DNA of 64,000 nucleotides from AC-32 sp963716865 (GCA_963716865.1 CAVQUF010000003.1:1-64000); one strand, 5' to 3'; positions 8,327 through 15,670 are shown, counted from the first letter of the stretch. The notes: generated from the letters alone by a model not told the origin. Translations and numbers: made by a program.

Positions 8327-8992
8327 CTAATACAGCGACGACCTTTTCCATGGGGGGCGTGCCAGGCTCGCCGCCAGTACGCGGGCGCCGCCGCGCAGCA
8401 CCGGCTCGCCGTGTGTGACGAGAACCTGCTCGACGTCGAGCGCCGCGAGCGCTTCCACCGTGGGCAGGAAGCGCTGCTCGTACCAGATGCGGCGACGCTC
8501 GAGGTCGCGGTGCCTCGGCCACACGCGCAGCTCCCCGTCGACCTCGAGCACGGTGTCGCCGAAGGCCAGGGCGCGATGCGACGGCAGCTCGAACGGGATC
8601 TCGGCGCGCCGCGGCTGCCCGATCGGGTGCGCGCGCACGCCACCGTCGAGCGTCTCGCCGCCGCGTAGCGGCCGGAACGCGGAGCGGTCGTCGAGCCGCG
8701 TGGCGCAGTGCTCGTGCCCGTAGATCGTGACCTCATGCCGATCGCGCCAGCGCCGCCACAGAAGCTCGGAGCCGCGCACGTGGAAGGGGGTGGTGACGAG
8801 GATGCGCACGCGTCCGCGCACGATCTCGTCGAGCGCCGCCAGCAGCGGCTCGGTCTCGCCGGCGACGAGCGGGTCGACGAGGATCGTGTCCTCCCCGTCG
8901 CGCAGCGCGTACGCCGTCATCGTCGGAGGGAGGCCGTTCCGGGCAATCGCGAATCGCCAGAGCCCGGGGGCGAGCTCGTCGAGCGGGGACAT
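8327..8992 (-). CDS. MBL-fold hydrolase-like protein, metal site degenerate
   Basis: A 221-residue product resembling metallo-beta-lactamase-fold proteins: an opening strand (LAPGLWRFAI), AYALRDGEDTILVDPL, then a region where HxHxDH is expected. Here it reads TTPFHVRGSE, so most canonical zinc ligands are missing. A later VTHGEPVL matches the usual third-ligand strand. It may bind one metal or none; catalysis is doubtful. Its upstream region (complement of 9014-9057) shares a 45-base block with the upstream region of selC. The broken VOC gene follows it. Confidence 0.6.
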   Translation of the reverse strand: MSPLDELAPGLWRFAIARNGLPPTMTAYALRDGEDTILVDPLVAGETEPLLAALDEIVRGRVRILVTTPFHVRGSELLWRRWRDRHEVTIYGHEHCATRLDDRSAFRPLRGGETLDGGVRAHPIGQPRRAEIPFELPSHRALAFGDTVLEVDGELRVWPRHRDLERRRIWYEQRFLPTVEALAALDVEQVLVTHGEPVLRGGARVLAASLARPPWKRSSLY

Positions 8993-9013
8993 GACGCCAT
9001 CATCGCGCGGTTA

Positions 9014-9057
9014 CGGGGATAGGTGGGCTGGGCCTCGGAAAAGGGCGCAGGCGTTAC
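9014..9057 (-). repeat. 45-base block, left copy (upstream of MBL gene)
   Basis: Read on the minus strand it begins GTAACGC and ends GCCCACCTATCCCCG. It is about 84 percent identical (38 of 45 positions, one gap) to 10481-10525 on the plus strand. The copies are inverted and lie 1.4 kb apart. Each points toward the next gene, the MBL gene here and selC on the right. It could be a shared promoter or regulatory block, or the ends of an old insertion. Confidence 0.75.
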
Positions 9058-9242
9058 AAGGCAGTAGCGTTTCGGTTCTGCCCAGCAGCGATGAGCAGCA
9101 AGATGCTGACGAGCGGGAGCGCAATTCCAAGCGCTCCCCAGATAACTCGGCTGCGCCCACGTCGTCCGGCAAGCCATACGCTCGGTGCCGCAAGCAGGGC
9201 AGTGACGAACAAGACAGCAGCGGGTGCGATCAATGCGGACAC
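9054..9242 (-). CDS. Small two-helix membrane protein
   Basis: A 62-residue frame with two hydrophobic segments (about residues 3-24 and 33-53) split by a short basic loop (GRRGRSRVI), so positive-inside topology puts both ends outside. The start is GTG at 9242 with TAGGAG about 7 bases upstream. It runs into the left copy of the 45-base block at its 3' end. No family is recognised. A ribosome site and plausible topology support it, but it could be a chance ORF. Confidence 0.45.
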   Translation of the reverse strand: MSALIAPAAVLFVTALLAAPSVWLAGRRGRSRVIWGALGIALPLVSILLLIAAGQNRNATAL

Positions 9243-9340
9243 GGCGGCTCCTACTTACTCGACGGTGATGATTCACAGGTCGGCCACGGGCTCACGCTGG
9301 AGCGCCCCCTAAAGGAGGGAGTCAGGAGATACACGAACAC

Positions 9341-9354
9341 AAGACCTGACACCG
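9341..9354 (-). repeat. GTGTCAGGTCTT motif, inverted copy
   Basis: The plus strand reads AAGACCTGACACCG, the reverse complement of the CGGTGTCAGGTCTT motif present at 10288-10301 and 10409-10422. It lies in a non-coding spacer between two small genes. Together the three copies flank the hypothetical gene and the IS3 remnant, so they are probably ends or debris of mobile palindromic elements. Confidence 0.6.
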
Positions 9355-9409
9355 CCACTTCCAGCTCCAAGGATCCGGGGCTCCTAGGGATGACGAACTC
9401 TCGGAGCGG

Positions 9410-9835
9410 CTACTCCTCGCCGGGTGGTTCTGATTTCGGAGGCGGCTTCAGACGCAGCCCTGCGAGCGGATCATGAAATCGCTCGGCCGAAAGGCGGGCC
9501 CGCCAGGAGTCCTCGGAGCCCATCAGCCATCCGGCCATCTCGCCCAGACCAAGCTCCTCGAGCGAAACAAACGAGCCGTCCTCACGCCGCCACGCGAGCA
9601 CGAGCTCGTCGTTGTCCACCGCACTAAGCAACTCGAACAGCACCTGGTCGACGATGTTCGGGATCAGTTCCTCTACGGCCCGGTGGGCGTCACTCTGCAA
9701 GAGCCTGCGCCAGTATTCGGCCGAAGGTCCGACCAGCGTCCCGGACGCGAGGCGATCACACTCGTGGATCGCACGATCGCGAACGCGCCGCATCAGTACT
9801 GTCGCGAAGCGATCGAGTTCAGACGGCTCGGCCAT
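9410..9835 (-). CDS. Hypothetical acidic protein, 141 residues
   Basis: Taken from ATG 9835 (MAEPSELDRF); the frame is open further upstream but that part reads like non-coding sequence. It is helical in the first part (Arg-rich, with RAIHECDRLASG), followed by AVEELIPNIVDQVLFELLSAVDNDEL and WRREDGSFVSLEELGLGEMAGWLMG. It ends in a Pro/Glu tail. The look is of a small cytosolic protein; no family is recognised. It lies in the gene-poor stretch between the MBL gene and selC, next to IS3 debris, so it may be accessory. Confidence 0.5.
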   Translation of the reverse strand: MAEPSELDRFATVLMRRVRDRAIHECDRLASGTLVGPSAEYWRRLLQSDAHRAVEELIPNIVDQVLFELLSAVDNDELVLAWRREDGSFVSLEELGLGEMAGWLMGSEDSWRARLSAERFHDPLAGLRLKPPPKSEPPGEE

Positions 9836-10054
9836 CAGTTGCCACCCCACGGGATGCGCGTAGGACCGGGCCCCGCCTGCTTTAGCCCCGTGATCGCCCG
9901 ATCGACGACCGACGCCGCCGCCCGAGTGACCGGCCCCCTGCCTTTGGTCCATTTCTTCTGTGGGTCCGAGGCTCGAGGGCAGCCCGCCGGGTGCTCGCTC
10001 GGCAGCAGATCTGACGGGAGCTGACTGGTCCACGCGATACGAGGGGAGTCTGTC

Positions 10055-10290
10055 TCATTCGGTCCCCGCCTTCCAGCGCTCGGCGAACTGTCGTGGTGTC
10101 AGCATCCCGAGGCCGCGGCGCGGTCGGTGCTCGTTGTACTCCTCCAGCCAGGCCGAGAGGACAACTCGGGCCTCGAGCACGCTCACGAACTCCTCGCCGC
10201 GCAGCACCTCGTCGCGCATGGTGCCGTTGAAGCGCTCGACGTAGGGGTTCTGCTGCGGGCTGCCGCGCTCGATGAAGACGGCAAACGCGG
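10055..10290 (-). mobile_element. IS3-family transposase (rve) C-terminal remnant
   Basis: Reading the minus strand from 10290 gives the end of an IS3 OrfB integrase core. The segment ERGSPQQNPYVERFNGTMRDE carries the catalytic-Glu region of DDE, and EEYNEHRPRRGLGMLTP then FAERW are typical of the C-terminus, ending at TGA 10055-10057. Only about 78 codons remain; the N-terminal part is absent and the frame runs upstream into the GTGTCAGG motif, which marks the break. No terminal inverted repeat could be identified. It marks past transposition next to selC. Confidence 0.9.
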
Positions 10291-10301
10291 TGTCAGGTCT
10301 T
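10288..10301 (+). repeat. GTGTCAGGTCTT motif, second copy
   Basis: CGGTGTCAGGTCTT, continuing TGCA, exactly at the truncated edge of the IS3 remnant. It matches 10409-10422 in direct orientation and 9341-9354 in inverted orientation. The placement at a truncation point suggests it belongs to another insertion or is a recombination endpoint. Confidence 0.6.
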
Positions 10302-10408
10302 GCATTCGCGCAACTTGCTCGACCGACCGAATAATCCGATCGGGCAGCGTCGGATGCATCTAATGCCGCAGCCGAACAGCTGGCGATGACGGACGGCCCA
10401 GGGGATGA

Positions 10409-10422
10409 CCGGTGTCAGGTCT
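10409..10422 (+). repeat. GTGTCAGGTCTT motif, third copy
   Basis: CGGTGTCAGGTCTT followed by TGCA. It is the same 18-base string as at 10288 except for the first base, with 121 bases between start points. The sequence between the copies encodes nothing recognised. Confidence 0.6.
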
Positions 10423-10480
10423 TGCAGTCCGACAAACCTGCTTGTTCCTCATGGCAATCCGCGTCGACCTGCGGCCTGAA

Positions 10481-10525
10481 GTAACGCTTATGTCCTATTC
10501 CGAGGCCCTTGCCCACCTATCCCCG
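10481..10525 (+). repeat. 45-base block, right copy (upstream of selC)
   Basis: Begins GTAACGC, has CCGAGGCCC in the middle and ends GCCCACCTATCCCCG, 20 bases before the first base of selC. It is about 84 percent identical to the complement of 9014-9057, upstream of the MBL gene. GTAACG at its start and CGTTAC at 10531-10536 form an inverted pair around it, which the left copy does not share. A promoter or regulatory role for selC is possible. Confidence 0.7.
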
Positions 10526-10545
10526 AACGCCGTTACGCTGATTCC

Positions 10546-10638
10546 GGAGCGGCATGGGCCCGGTGGCCCAGCTGGTCTTCAAAACCGGTGCGGTCGTGTA
10601 ACCCACGGCTCGGTAGGTTCGACTCCTGCGCCGCTCCG
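10546..10638 (+). tRNA. selC: Selenocysteine tRNA, anticodon TCA
   Basis: 93 bases folding as bacterial tRNA(Sec). The acceptor stem has 8 bp, GGAGCGGC with GCCGCTCC, and discriminator G at 10638. The D arm is 6 bp with a 4-base loop (TGGGCC-CGGT-GGCCCA). The anticodon stem is 5 bp with loop CTTCAAA and anticodon TCA at 10579-10581. A long variable arm is built on GTCGTG/CACGGC, and the T arm has 5 bp with loop TTCGACT. The 8+5 acceptor/T stack and 6-bp D stem are hallmarks that separate tRNA(Sec) from tRNA(Ser). CCA is not encoded. It reads UGA with SelA and SelB, encoded upstream. Confidence 0.98.
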
Positions 10639-10642
10639 TTGA

Positions 10643-10674
10643 GCCGAAACCCGCTTCGTGAGGCGGGTTTCGGC
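10643..10674 (+). terminator. Terminator hairpin of selC
   Basis: A perfect 12-bp stem, GCCGAAACCCGC with GCGGGTTTCGGC, and an 8-base loop, starting 5 bases after the tRNA. It is followed by GTCTCT rather than a long T run, as is common in high-GC actinobacteria. It probably ends the selC transcript or marks the tRNA 3' side. Confidence 0.8.
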
Positions 10675-10736
10675 GTCTCTAGGGCCGCTCTCATCCGCGG
10701 GTCGTCGTACCGCTTGAAACCGCTGAACCGCTCGGC

Positions 10737-10765
10737 ACTGGCGCCGACTGGCGCAAAACTGGCGC
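10737..10765 (+). repeat. Three phased direct repeats ACTGGCGC
   Basis: ACTGGCGC starts at 10737, 10747 and 10758, spaced 10-11 bases, close to one helical turn. The last two copies extend to ACTGGCGCAA. They lie about 100 bases downstream of the tRNA gene. Phased short repeats beside tRNA genes resemble arm-type sites of tyrosine integrases, but no integrase gene is present here. Confidence 0.5.
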
Positions 10766-10791
10766 AATCAGGATCGGCATTGAGCGAACAG

Positions 10792-10989
10792 TCAGTCGTC
10801 TGCCGGATCGGTCCAAACGCCCAGCTGTTCCAGTACCCGGATCGCATCATCGGCACGGTCGTAATCGTGCTCGTTGATCTCCGTCGTCATCTCCTCGACT
10901 GGACGCCCCGACTCGCGGTAGTGCCGCTCATAAGAGCGGTGCGATGACTCGGCGAGCGCCTGACGAAGGTCTTCGCGCGATACCGTCAC
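10792..10989 (-). CDS. Small acidic hypothetical protein
   Basis: A 65-residue frame from GTG 10989: MTVSREDLRQALAES, then YERHYRESGRPVEEM, an acidic middle and a DPADD tail. It looks like a soluble helical peptide rich in Glu, Asp and Arg. No convincing ribosome site is seen, and no family is recognised. It sits in the accessory-looking region after selC. Confidence 0.4.
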   Translation of the reverse strand: MTVSREDLRQALAESSHRSYERHYRESGRPVEEMTTEINEHDYDRADDAIRVLEQLGVWTDPADD

Positions 10990-11222
10990 TGAGCCGAAGA
11001 CTAAGCACGAGAGAGCCGGCGCTGCGGAGGTGGCGAGCTAGTGAGCCTCGAGACGCTTCCCGCGACCCGGCCACCGCTCAAGCTATTCCCCGAGTTCGCC
11101 GCCGACTAGTCGCTGCGCAGCTCTCGTCGGACGGGCGCGCGCGACTACCGGCGCTGCTCGAACGTCACGCTGGCCAGGCGGGGTCAGTTCTTGCGTGCGC
11201 TCGGCGACCTGCTGGACGCGAT

Positions 11223-11435
11223 CTACGCGGCGTCGTACAGAAGCCGGAGGGTGAGATCCGCCGAAAAGCCCTCTTTCAGGAGCTCAACTACCGCTTTGTC
11301 ATCAATCTCGATTTGCACCGCGAGCAGTAGCGCTTCGCACGGCTCCGCGCCCGCCGCGACGAACACCCGTAGACGTCGGCGCAGCAAGCGCTCTGCCTGA
11401 GCCGCCGTCAGTTCTTCGAACTCTGCCGCAGTCAC
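11223..11435 (-). CDS. Small helical hypothetical protein
   Basis: A 70-residue frame starting at GTG 11435 with a strong ribosome site (AAAGGAGA) about 6 bases upstream. The sequence is helical: AAEFEELTAAQAERLLRRR, then an Ala/Leu-rich centre and LLKEGFSADLTLRLLYDAA. There is no transmembrane segment and no recognised domain. The good initiation site supports it being real. The spacer 10990-11222 and the 286 bases after it to 11722 show nothing else. Confidence 0.55.
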   Translation of the reverse strand: MTAAEFEELTAAQAERLLRRRLRVFVAAGAEPCEALLLAVQIEIDDKAVVELLKEGFSADLTLRLLYDAA

Positions 11436-11722
11436 CGAAGTTCTCCTTTGCCGCCGCGCACTTGTCGTGCTCGTGTGGCGTATCGACCTACTCCGCGCCT
11501 GACGCCTCCCTCATTTGAGGTAAGAGCCGGCCGCGAGTATCTGGGGGCCGGGTGGCGAGCCGAGCGCGCCTAGGATCTAGTTCTCAACGGCTGCTCGACC
11601 AACTCTGAGCCGGCCGTCCCGCTCGGGCTCATCCGCGAGCACGACCTCGAGCGCAGCCCGCCGCTCGCCCCGCATGATGTCGAGCGAGGAGGGAATGCGT
11701 CGCTATCCGCGAAGTCGGAACG

Positions 11723-13429
11723 ATGCGCTGGTGGCCGGCGACAACGGTATTCGCTTGTATCGTCGCCCTTCTAACCACGTCGTCCGCGCCGCACGCTGCG
11801 AAGCCGCCGAATCCGAACGATCCGTGTGCGCGTTCGGGGCGCGACACGTGCGGGACGGCCGGCGTCGGTTTCTATCGCCTGACCCGGTACGGCATACGCT
11901 GGTTCGGTGACTTCCGCGGCGCCGTAGAAGGTCACCGACACGCCTTCTGCATCGATCTGCGCTTCTGGTACGCCTCGCCGGCGTTTCGGTATCGCGAGGT
12001 CTCCTCGACCGTCCTCCGTAACCGCAACGGGACGATCATCAGTCGCGAGAGGCAGCGGAGGATCGCCTACGCACTGTGGGCGTTTGGACGGAGCATGAAC
12101 CCGAACCAGCAAGCCGCGACGATGCTCTACGTCCATTCGCTGATGGGCACGGCGCGTCCAGGAGAGCTCGATCTCAGCGCGATGCCCGCGAACGTCGCCG
12201 TGCGCTTCCGCTCGATTGCTCTCGCCGCCGCCCGCTACCACGGGCCCTACAAGGTCGAGACCCGGCTTCCGAAGAGGTTGGTCGTGAACCACCCGACGAG
12301 GGCTGCGGTCTTGATCCGCTCCGCAAGCGGTCATGCGCTACCCGATGCGACGCTCTCGGTCTCAGCACGCGGCGCAAAGGTGCCGTCGCGCGCGCGTACG
12401 GACGGGCGGGGCAGGGCGGTGATCATCCTCAGGCCGACGGCCGTGCACGTGCAGCTCCGGATCACCAGCCGGGCGCTCGCTTCGAGCCGACCGACGATCT
12501 TCGCCCCCTCGACCGCCAAGGCTGCGCCGAACGGACAGCGGCTGGCCGTACCGACCAACGAGCAGGTCTCCGCCCATGTGGCCCGACTCGCGCATCCGGT
12601 CGCGACCAGCCTCGTCTCGAGCCGCATCGTGAGGGCAGGGGGCACGATCTTCGACCGCGTGCACGTCGCGGGCCTCGCCGGGAGCACCGCTTCGATCGAG
12701 GTCGAGCTCTTCGGGCCGTTCCCATCGAGGAGCGCGATGACCTGCACGGGTTCTCCGTACTGGCAGCGCCGGATGAATGCAACCGCCGCCGAGTTCACGA
12801 CACCGCCAGTCCAGGTAATGAGGGCAGGCTTCTATACGTACCGGCAGCGCCTTGTCGGCCCGGCGGTCGTCGCGGGCACACAGACGCCCTGTGGAGAGGT
12901 GTCCGAGACGACCCTCAGCACGCCATACATCTCGACCGGGAGAGGCGACTCGACAGCGGATGCTCGCTCGACGGCTCGGGGCGGTCGGGTCCCCGTCTTG
13001 CTCAGAGCCCCGGCACTAGGCATCAAGGCAGGGATCGTGCCGGAGGTCATCGACATCGGGAAGGGCGCCCTGGGCATGCCCGCGAACATCCGGCGGCTGG
13101 GCTGGTGGCGAGACGGAATGGCGCCGACGGCAAACTCGGGCGCGATCCTCATCGCGGGGCACTACGACTTTGCCACCGCGGGACCAGGCGCCTTCTTCCG
13201 ACTCCCAAGCGCGCGTCGCGGCGAGCGGATCCACGTCACCACCGCCAACGGCTCGGTCCACGTGTATCGGGTCGTCACGGTGGAGAGTCATCCCAAGACG
13301 GCCTTGCCGCTGACCGTGTTCGATCGACGCGGACCACCGAGGCTCGTGCTTGTCACGTGCGGCGGCCGATTCGACTCGACTACCAAGCACTACCTCGACA
13401 ACATCGTCGTCACCGCCGTCCCGGTCTGA
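11723..13429 (+). CDS. Secreted protein with thioester-like domain, Ig-like region and C-terminal class E/F sortase domain
   Basis: A 568-residue product with a signal-type N-terminus (to about residue 26). Residues 35-140 resemble Gram-positive thioester domains: FCIDL with Cys76 and NPNQQAATMLYVH with Gln129/130 could form a Cys-Gln thioester. An Ig-like stretch follows (about 185-255). A beta-rich domain ending TYRQRL...TPCGEVSETT spans about 310-415. A sortase domain fills about 430-568, with catalytic His480 (IAGHYDF) and Cys546 (LVTCGG). The usual Arg in the final HYRDN motif is Leu (HYLDN), so activity is uncertain unless R549 or K555 substitutes. No LPxTG motif or membrane anchor is obvious. 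It is probably a surface adhesin-like protein. Confidence 0.75.
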   Translation: MRWWPATTVFACIVALLTTSSAPHAAKPPNPNDPCARSGRDTCGTAGVGFYRLTRYGIRWFGDFRGAVEGHRHAFCIDLRFWYASPAFRYREVSSTVLRNRNGTIISRERQRRIAYALWAFGRSMNPNQQAATMLYVHSLMGTARPGELDLSAMPANVAVRFRSIALAAARYHGPYKVETRLPKRLVVNHPTRAAVLIRSASGHALPDATLSVSARGAKVPSRARTDGRGRAVIILRPTAVHVQLRITSRALASSRPTIFAPSTAKAAPNGQRLAVPTNEQVSAHVARLAHPVATSLVSSRIVRAGGTIFDRVHVAGLAGSTASIEVELFGPFPSRSAMTCTGSPYWQRRMNATAAEFTTPPVQVMRAGFYTYRQRLVGPAVVAGTQTPCGEVSETTLSTPYISTGRGDSTADARSTARGGRVPVLLRAPALGIKAGIVPEVIDIGKGALGMPANIRRLGWWRDGMAPTANSGAILIAGHYDFATAGPGAFFRLPSARRGERIHVTTANGSVHVYRVVTVESHPKTALPLTVFDRRGPPRLVLVTCGGRFDSTTKHYLDNIVVTAVPV

Positions 13430-13454
13430 TCTGAGGAAGACCTCCGCCGTGAGC

Positions 13455-14333
13455 TCAGCAGTGGATGCGTATCGCCAGCACAGTGCTGGCGAACCACCGG
13501 CCGCGCGGCCCGATCCCGTGCCGTTCCACGCGCCCAACCCCCGTGTACCACGCCGCGAGCGCCTTTCGCGTGTCGCCGAAGGTGCGTAGCACGTAGCGGA
13601 GGAAGACGAGGCCGACGCGGACGTTCCCCACGACGTCGTGCGGGTAGTTGCGGCCGGCGAGGACCTGCTCCACGAACTGCCAGGTGTCGGGCGTGATCTG
13701 GAAGACGCCCCAAGCGCCGGCCGGAGACGTCAGGTTCGCCTGGTGGCCCGACTCCATCCAGGCGAGCGCGCAGGCGAGATCGGCGTCGACTCCGTAATGG
13801 CGCGACCAATGGCCGATCTGCGCACGGATGCTCGCGTGGGTTGCCGGGCGCGTGAGCCGACCGTGTCTGGCGCGGATCACCGCGAGCGTCTGCGCGCCGA
13901 CGACCCCGTCGACCGCCAGGCCGGCGCCACGCTGGGAACCGATCACCGCCGCCTCAGTCGCGCGGCCGAAAATCCCGTCGAGCGAGACGACGATTCCGTT
14001 GCGGCGAAGCAGGAACTGGAGCTCGGCGACGTCCCAGCCGCGGTTGCCGCGCTGCAGCACCCGCCCGCCGAGCTCGTGCCGCGCCCAGCGCCCGAGCATC
14101 CGCCGCGTGTGCGGTCCCGCGATTCCGTCTGGCGTCAGGTGGTGCCGGCGCTGGAAGTGCATCGTCGCCCGGCGGGTGACCGGTCCTGCGAGCCCGTCGA
14201 AGGCGCCGTGGTAGTAGCCGCTCTGGAAGAGTGCGACCTGCAGCGCTGCTACTCTCGGAGAGGAAGCTGCGCGCGCTTCTGCGGCGAGGAGCGCGAACGC
14301 GAGGAGCGCGGCCACAAGTGCGAAGCGGCGCAT
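13455..14333 (-). CDS. Secreted lytic transglycosylase with two peptidoglycan-binding domains
   Basis: A 292-residue product starting at ATG 14333, where a signal peptide begins (MRRFALVAALLAFALLAAEARA). Two PG_binding_1 domains follow at about 27-80 and 92-155, with the FDGLAGPVTRRA and LDGIFGRATEAA signatures. The SLT-type catalytic domain covers about 172-290, with the catalytic Glu194 in ALAWMESGH, SPAGAWGVFQITPDTW and the usual AWYTGVG motif. It cleaves glycan strands in the wall. The gene is convergent with the sortase-fusion gene (25 bases apart), consistent with a shared cell-envelope theme. Confidence 0.88.
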   Translation of the reverse strand: MRRFALVAALLAFALLAAEARAASSPRVAALQVALFQSGYYHGAFDGLAGPVTRRATMHFQRRHHLTPDGIAGPHTRRMLGRWARHELGGRVLQRGNRGWDVAELQFLLRRNGIVVSLDGIFGRATEAAVIGSQRGAGLAVDGVVGAQTLAVIRARHGRLTRPATHASIRAQIGHWSRHYGVDADLACALAWMESGHQANLTSPAGAWGVFQITPDTWQFVEQVLAGRNYPHDVVGNVRVGLVFLRYVLRTFGDTRKALAAWYTGVGRVERHGIGPRGRWFASTVLAIRIHC

Positions 14334-14564
14334 GGATGGGACCCATTTCCCGTCCGGTTCGCAACTCCTTTGTAGTTGGTCCGACCAGGTAGCGATGGCT
14401 CCTGCGGGCGAGCCGCGCGTCTCCGACCCGTGCGGGCTCGACCATCGCCGCGGCAAGCTGAGCGATGACGCTGAGATTGGCGGCAGCGGCCCCGATACGC
14501 AGAAGGTGCTTGCTGTTCATGCCGGCGAGCCTAGGCCGCGTCGGACGAGAAGTGCTCCCAGCCG

Positions 14565-14996
14565 CTACGCGCCGTCTTTCGATCGTGAAGCTGCATAGGC
14601 GTGCACCGCCTTCGTCAGCTCGAGGATCTGGTTCGAGAGGTCGAGGAGCTGCTCGTTCTGCTTGTCCTCTTCCTGGACGGTCTGCCATTGCAGGTTGGCA
14701 ACCACCTGGCGCTTGGCATCGGCCCTGTTCTGGCTGATCATCACGAACGTCGAGAGGAAGATCGCTTCGAGCGAGACGATCATCGTCAAGAGGCCGTAGG
14801 GGTACCTCTCGACGCCGGAGCCGATCCAGAAGCCGAACCAGAGGACGTGGAGATAGACGAAGCGCATCGATCCGGCGAAGTCCGTGATCCGGTCCGCGAT
14901 CCGGTTCTGCACGCTCTCGGCCCGTTCGCGCGCATGCTCGAGTAGTGCGGGGTTCTGCTCCGACCTCAAGCGCTGAGTGAGGTCCACTCCGTTCAC
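14565..14996 (-). CDS. DUF1003 family membrane protein
   Basis: A 143-residue protein starting at GTG 14996, chosen because AAGGAGG lies about 10 bases upstream; longer starts (to TTG 15119) lack one. It has the DUF1003 pattern: a basic helical N-terminus ending in RIADRITDFAGSMRFVYLH, two transmembrane helices (HVLWFGFWIGSG and the LLTMIVSLEAIFLSTFVMISQ area), then NRADAK and a helical tail. Family function is unknown. It is divergent from the coiled-coil gene across 215 bases in which nothing else is recognised. Confidence 0.82.
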   Translation of the reverse strand: MNGVDLTQRLRSEQNPALLEHARERAESVQNRIADRITDFAGSMRFVYLHVLWFGFWIGSGVERYPYGLLTMIVSLEAIFLSTFVMISQNRADAKRQVVANLQWQTVQEEDKQNEQLLDLSNQILELTKAVHAYAASRSKDGA

Positions 14997-15212
14997 GTTG
15001 CGATCGCCTCCTTCAGGGGAATGATCGTCCAACGCGCGACGCGCGGTCACGCCCATTGGCCACTCACGAGCGATCTTGCGCATCCACAAACGGGGGGTCA
15101 ACTTGCTCACTGGTGACAATCCAGTAACAGGCTTGTCAGCCGGCCGCTGCGCCTACCTGGACCTGGCATCATTGGCGCGGGGGTCGAGGAAGATACGAGC
15201 GAGGAGGATGCC

Positions 15213-15641
15213 ATGAGCGTCTCCGTTGCCGACAAGGTGTCAGAGCTTTCCGAGCACGCGAGGAAGGCCGAGGAACGGGCCGCGACTGCCCGGAACCAAG
15301 CAAGGGCCGACCTCGAACGGTCTGCGAACGAGGCTAGGGCCGAGGCAGAGGCACAGGCCCAGAGGCTGCGTGAAACCGCCGACACGGCCGAGGCCAACAT
15401 CTCCTCGTCGTGGAACGACCTGCAGAGCTCATGGGCCAAGCACGTTGCGAAGGTCAGGCAGGACATCGACGAGAAGAAGGCGGACATCGACGCCGACAGG
15501 GCAGAGTCGCGCGCCGACGATGCAGAAGTCGACGCGGTGCTCGCGATCGACTACGCGAATGCGACGATCGATGAAGCGCAATCCGCTGTGATCGACGCGA
15601 TCCTGGCAAGAGCGGAAGCCGACGAGATGGCGATGAACTAA
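15213..15641 (+). CDS. Coiled-coil protein, 142 residues
   Basis: ATG 15213 follows a strong ribosome site (GAGGAGG). The product is almost wholly charged helix: Ala, Glu, Arg and Asp in heptad-like order (SELSEHARKAEERAA, then Asp/Lys-rich KADIDADRAESRADDAEVD), with one Trp pair in the middle. There is no membrane segment. Its length and pattern suggest a soluble dimeric coiled coil, possibly stress- or envelope-linked like similar small actinobacterial proteins. No family is assigned. A hairpin follows at 15651-15670. Confidence 0.7.
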   Translation: MSVSVADKVSELSEHARKAEERAATARNQARADLERSANEARAEAEAQAQRLRETADTAEANISSSWNDLQSSWAKHVAKVRQDIDEKKADIDADRAESRADDAEVDAVLAIDYANATIDEAQSAVIDAILARAEADEMAMN

Positions 15642-15650
15642 AGGCGTACG

Positions 15651-15670
15651 GCCTGACTCGGTGGTCAGGC
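15651..15670 (+). terminator. Hairpin after the coiled-coil gene
   Basis: A 7-bp stem, GCCTGAC with GTCAGGC, and a 6-base loop, 9 bases after the stop codon, followed by TGATACTGAAAAACA. It is probably a terminator, though it has no T run. The rest of the gap to 15884 shows nothing else recognisable. Confidence 0.5.

Larger units (their letters stand above)
9836..10545. other. Gene-poor stretch with transposase debris and short repeats
   Basis: No intact gene is seen in these 710 bases. 9836-10054 has no recognisable content. 10055-10290 is the C-terminal remnant of an IS3-type transposase on the minus strand. Two direct copies of CGGTGTCAGGTCTTGCA follow at 10288 and 10409. 10430-10480 is unassigned. 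10481-10525 is the right copy of the 45-base block that leads into selC. Confidence 0.7.

Noticed and set aside
10639..11722. Integrated phage or genomic island downstream of selC
   Set aside because: No integrase, no repeat of the tRNA 3' end was found, and only small ORFs are present, so the repeats alone do not support an island.
14452..14523. Small minus-strand ORF starting MNSKHLLRIGAAAANL just upstream of the transglycosylase
   Set aside because: It runs into the transglycosylase signal-peptide region in another frame and lacks a ribosome site.
15124..15140. Possible third copy of the AGTAACAG palindrome upstream of the coiled-coil gene
   Set aside because: Only the left half, AGTAACAG, is exact; the right half (CTTGTCAG) does not match CTGTTACT, so a chance half-site cannot be excluded.
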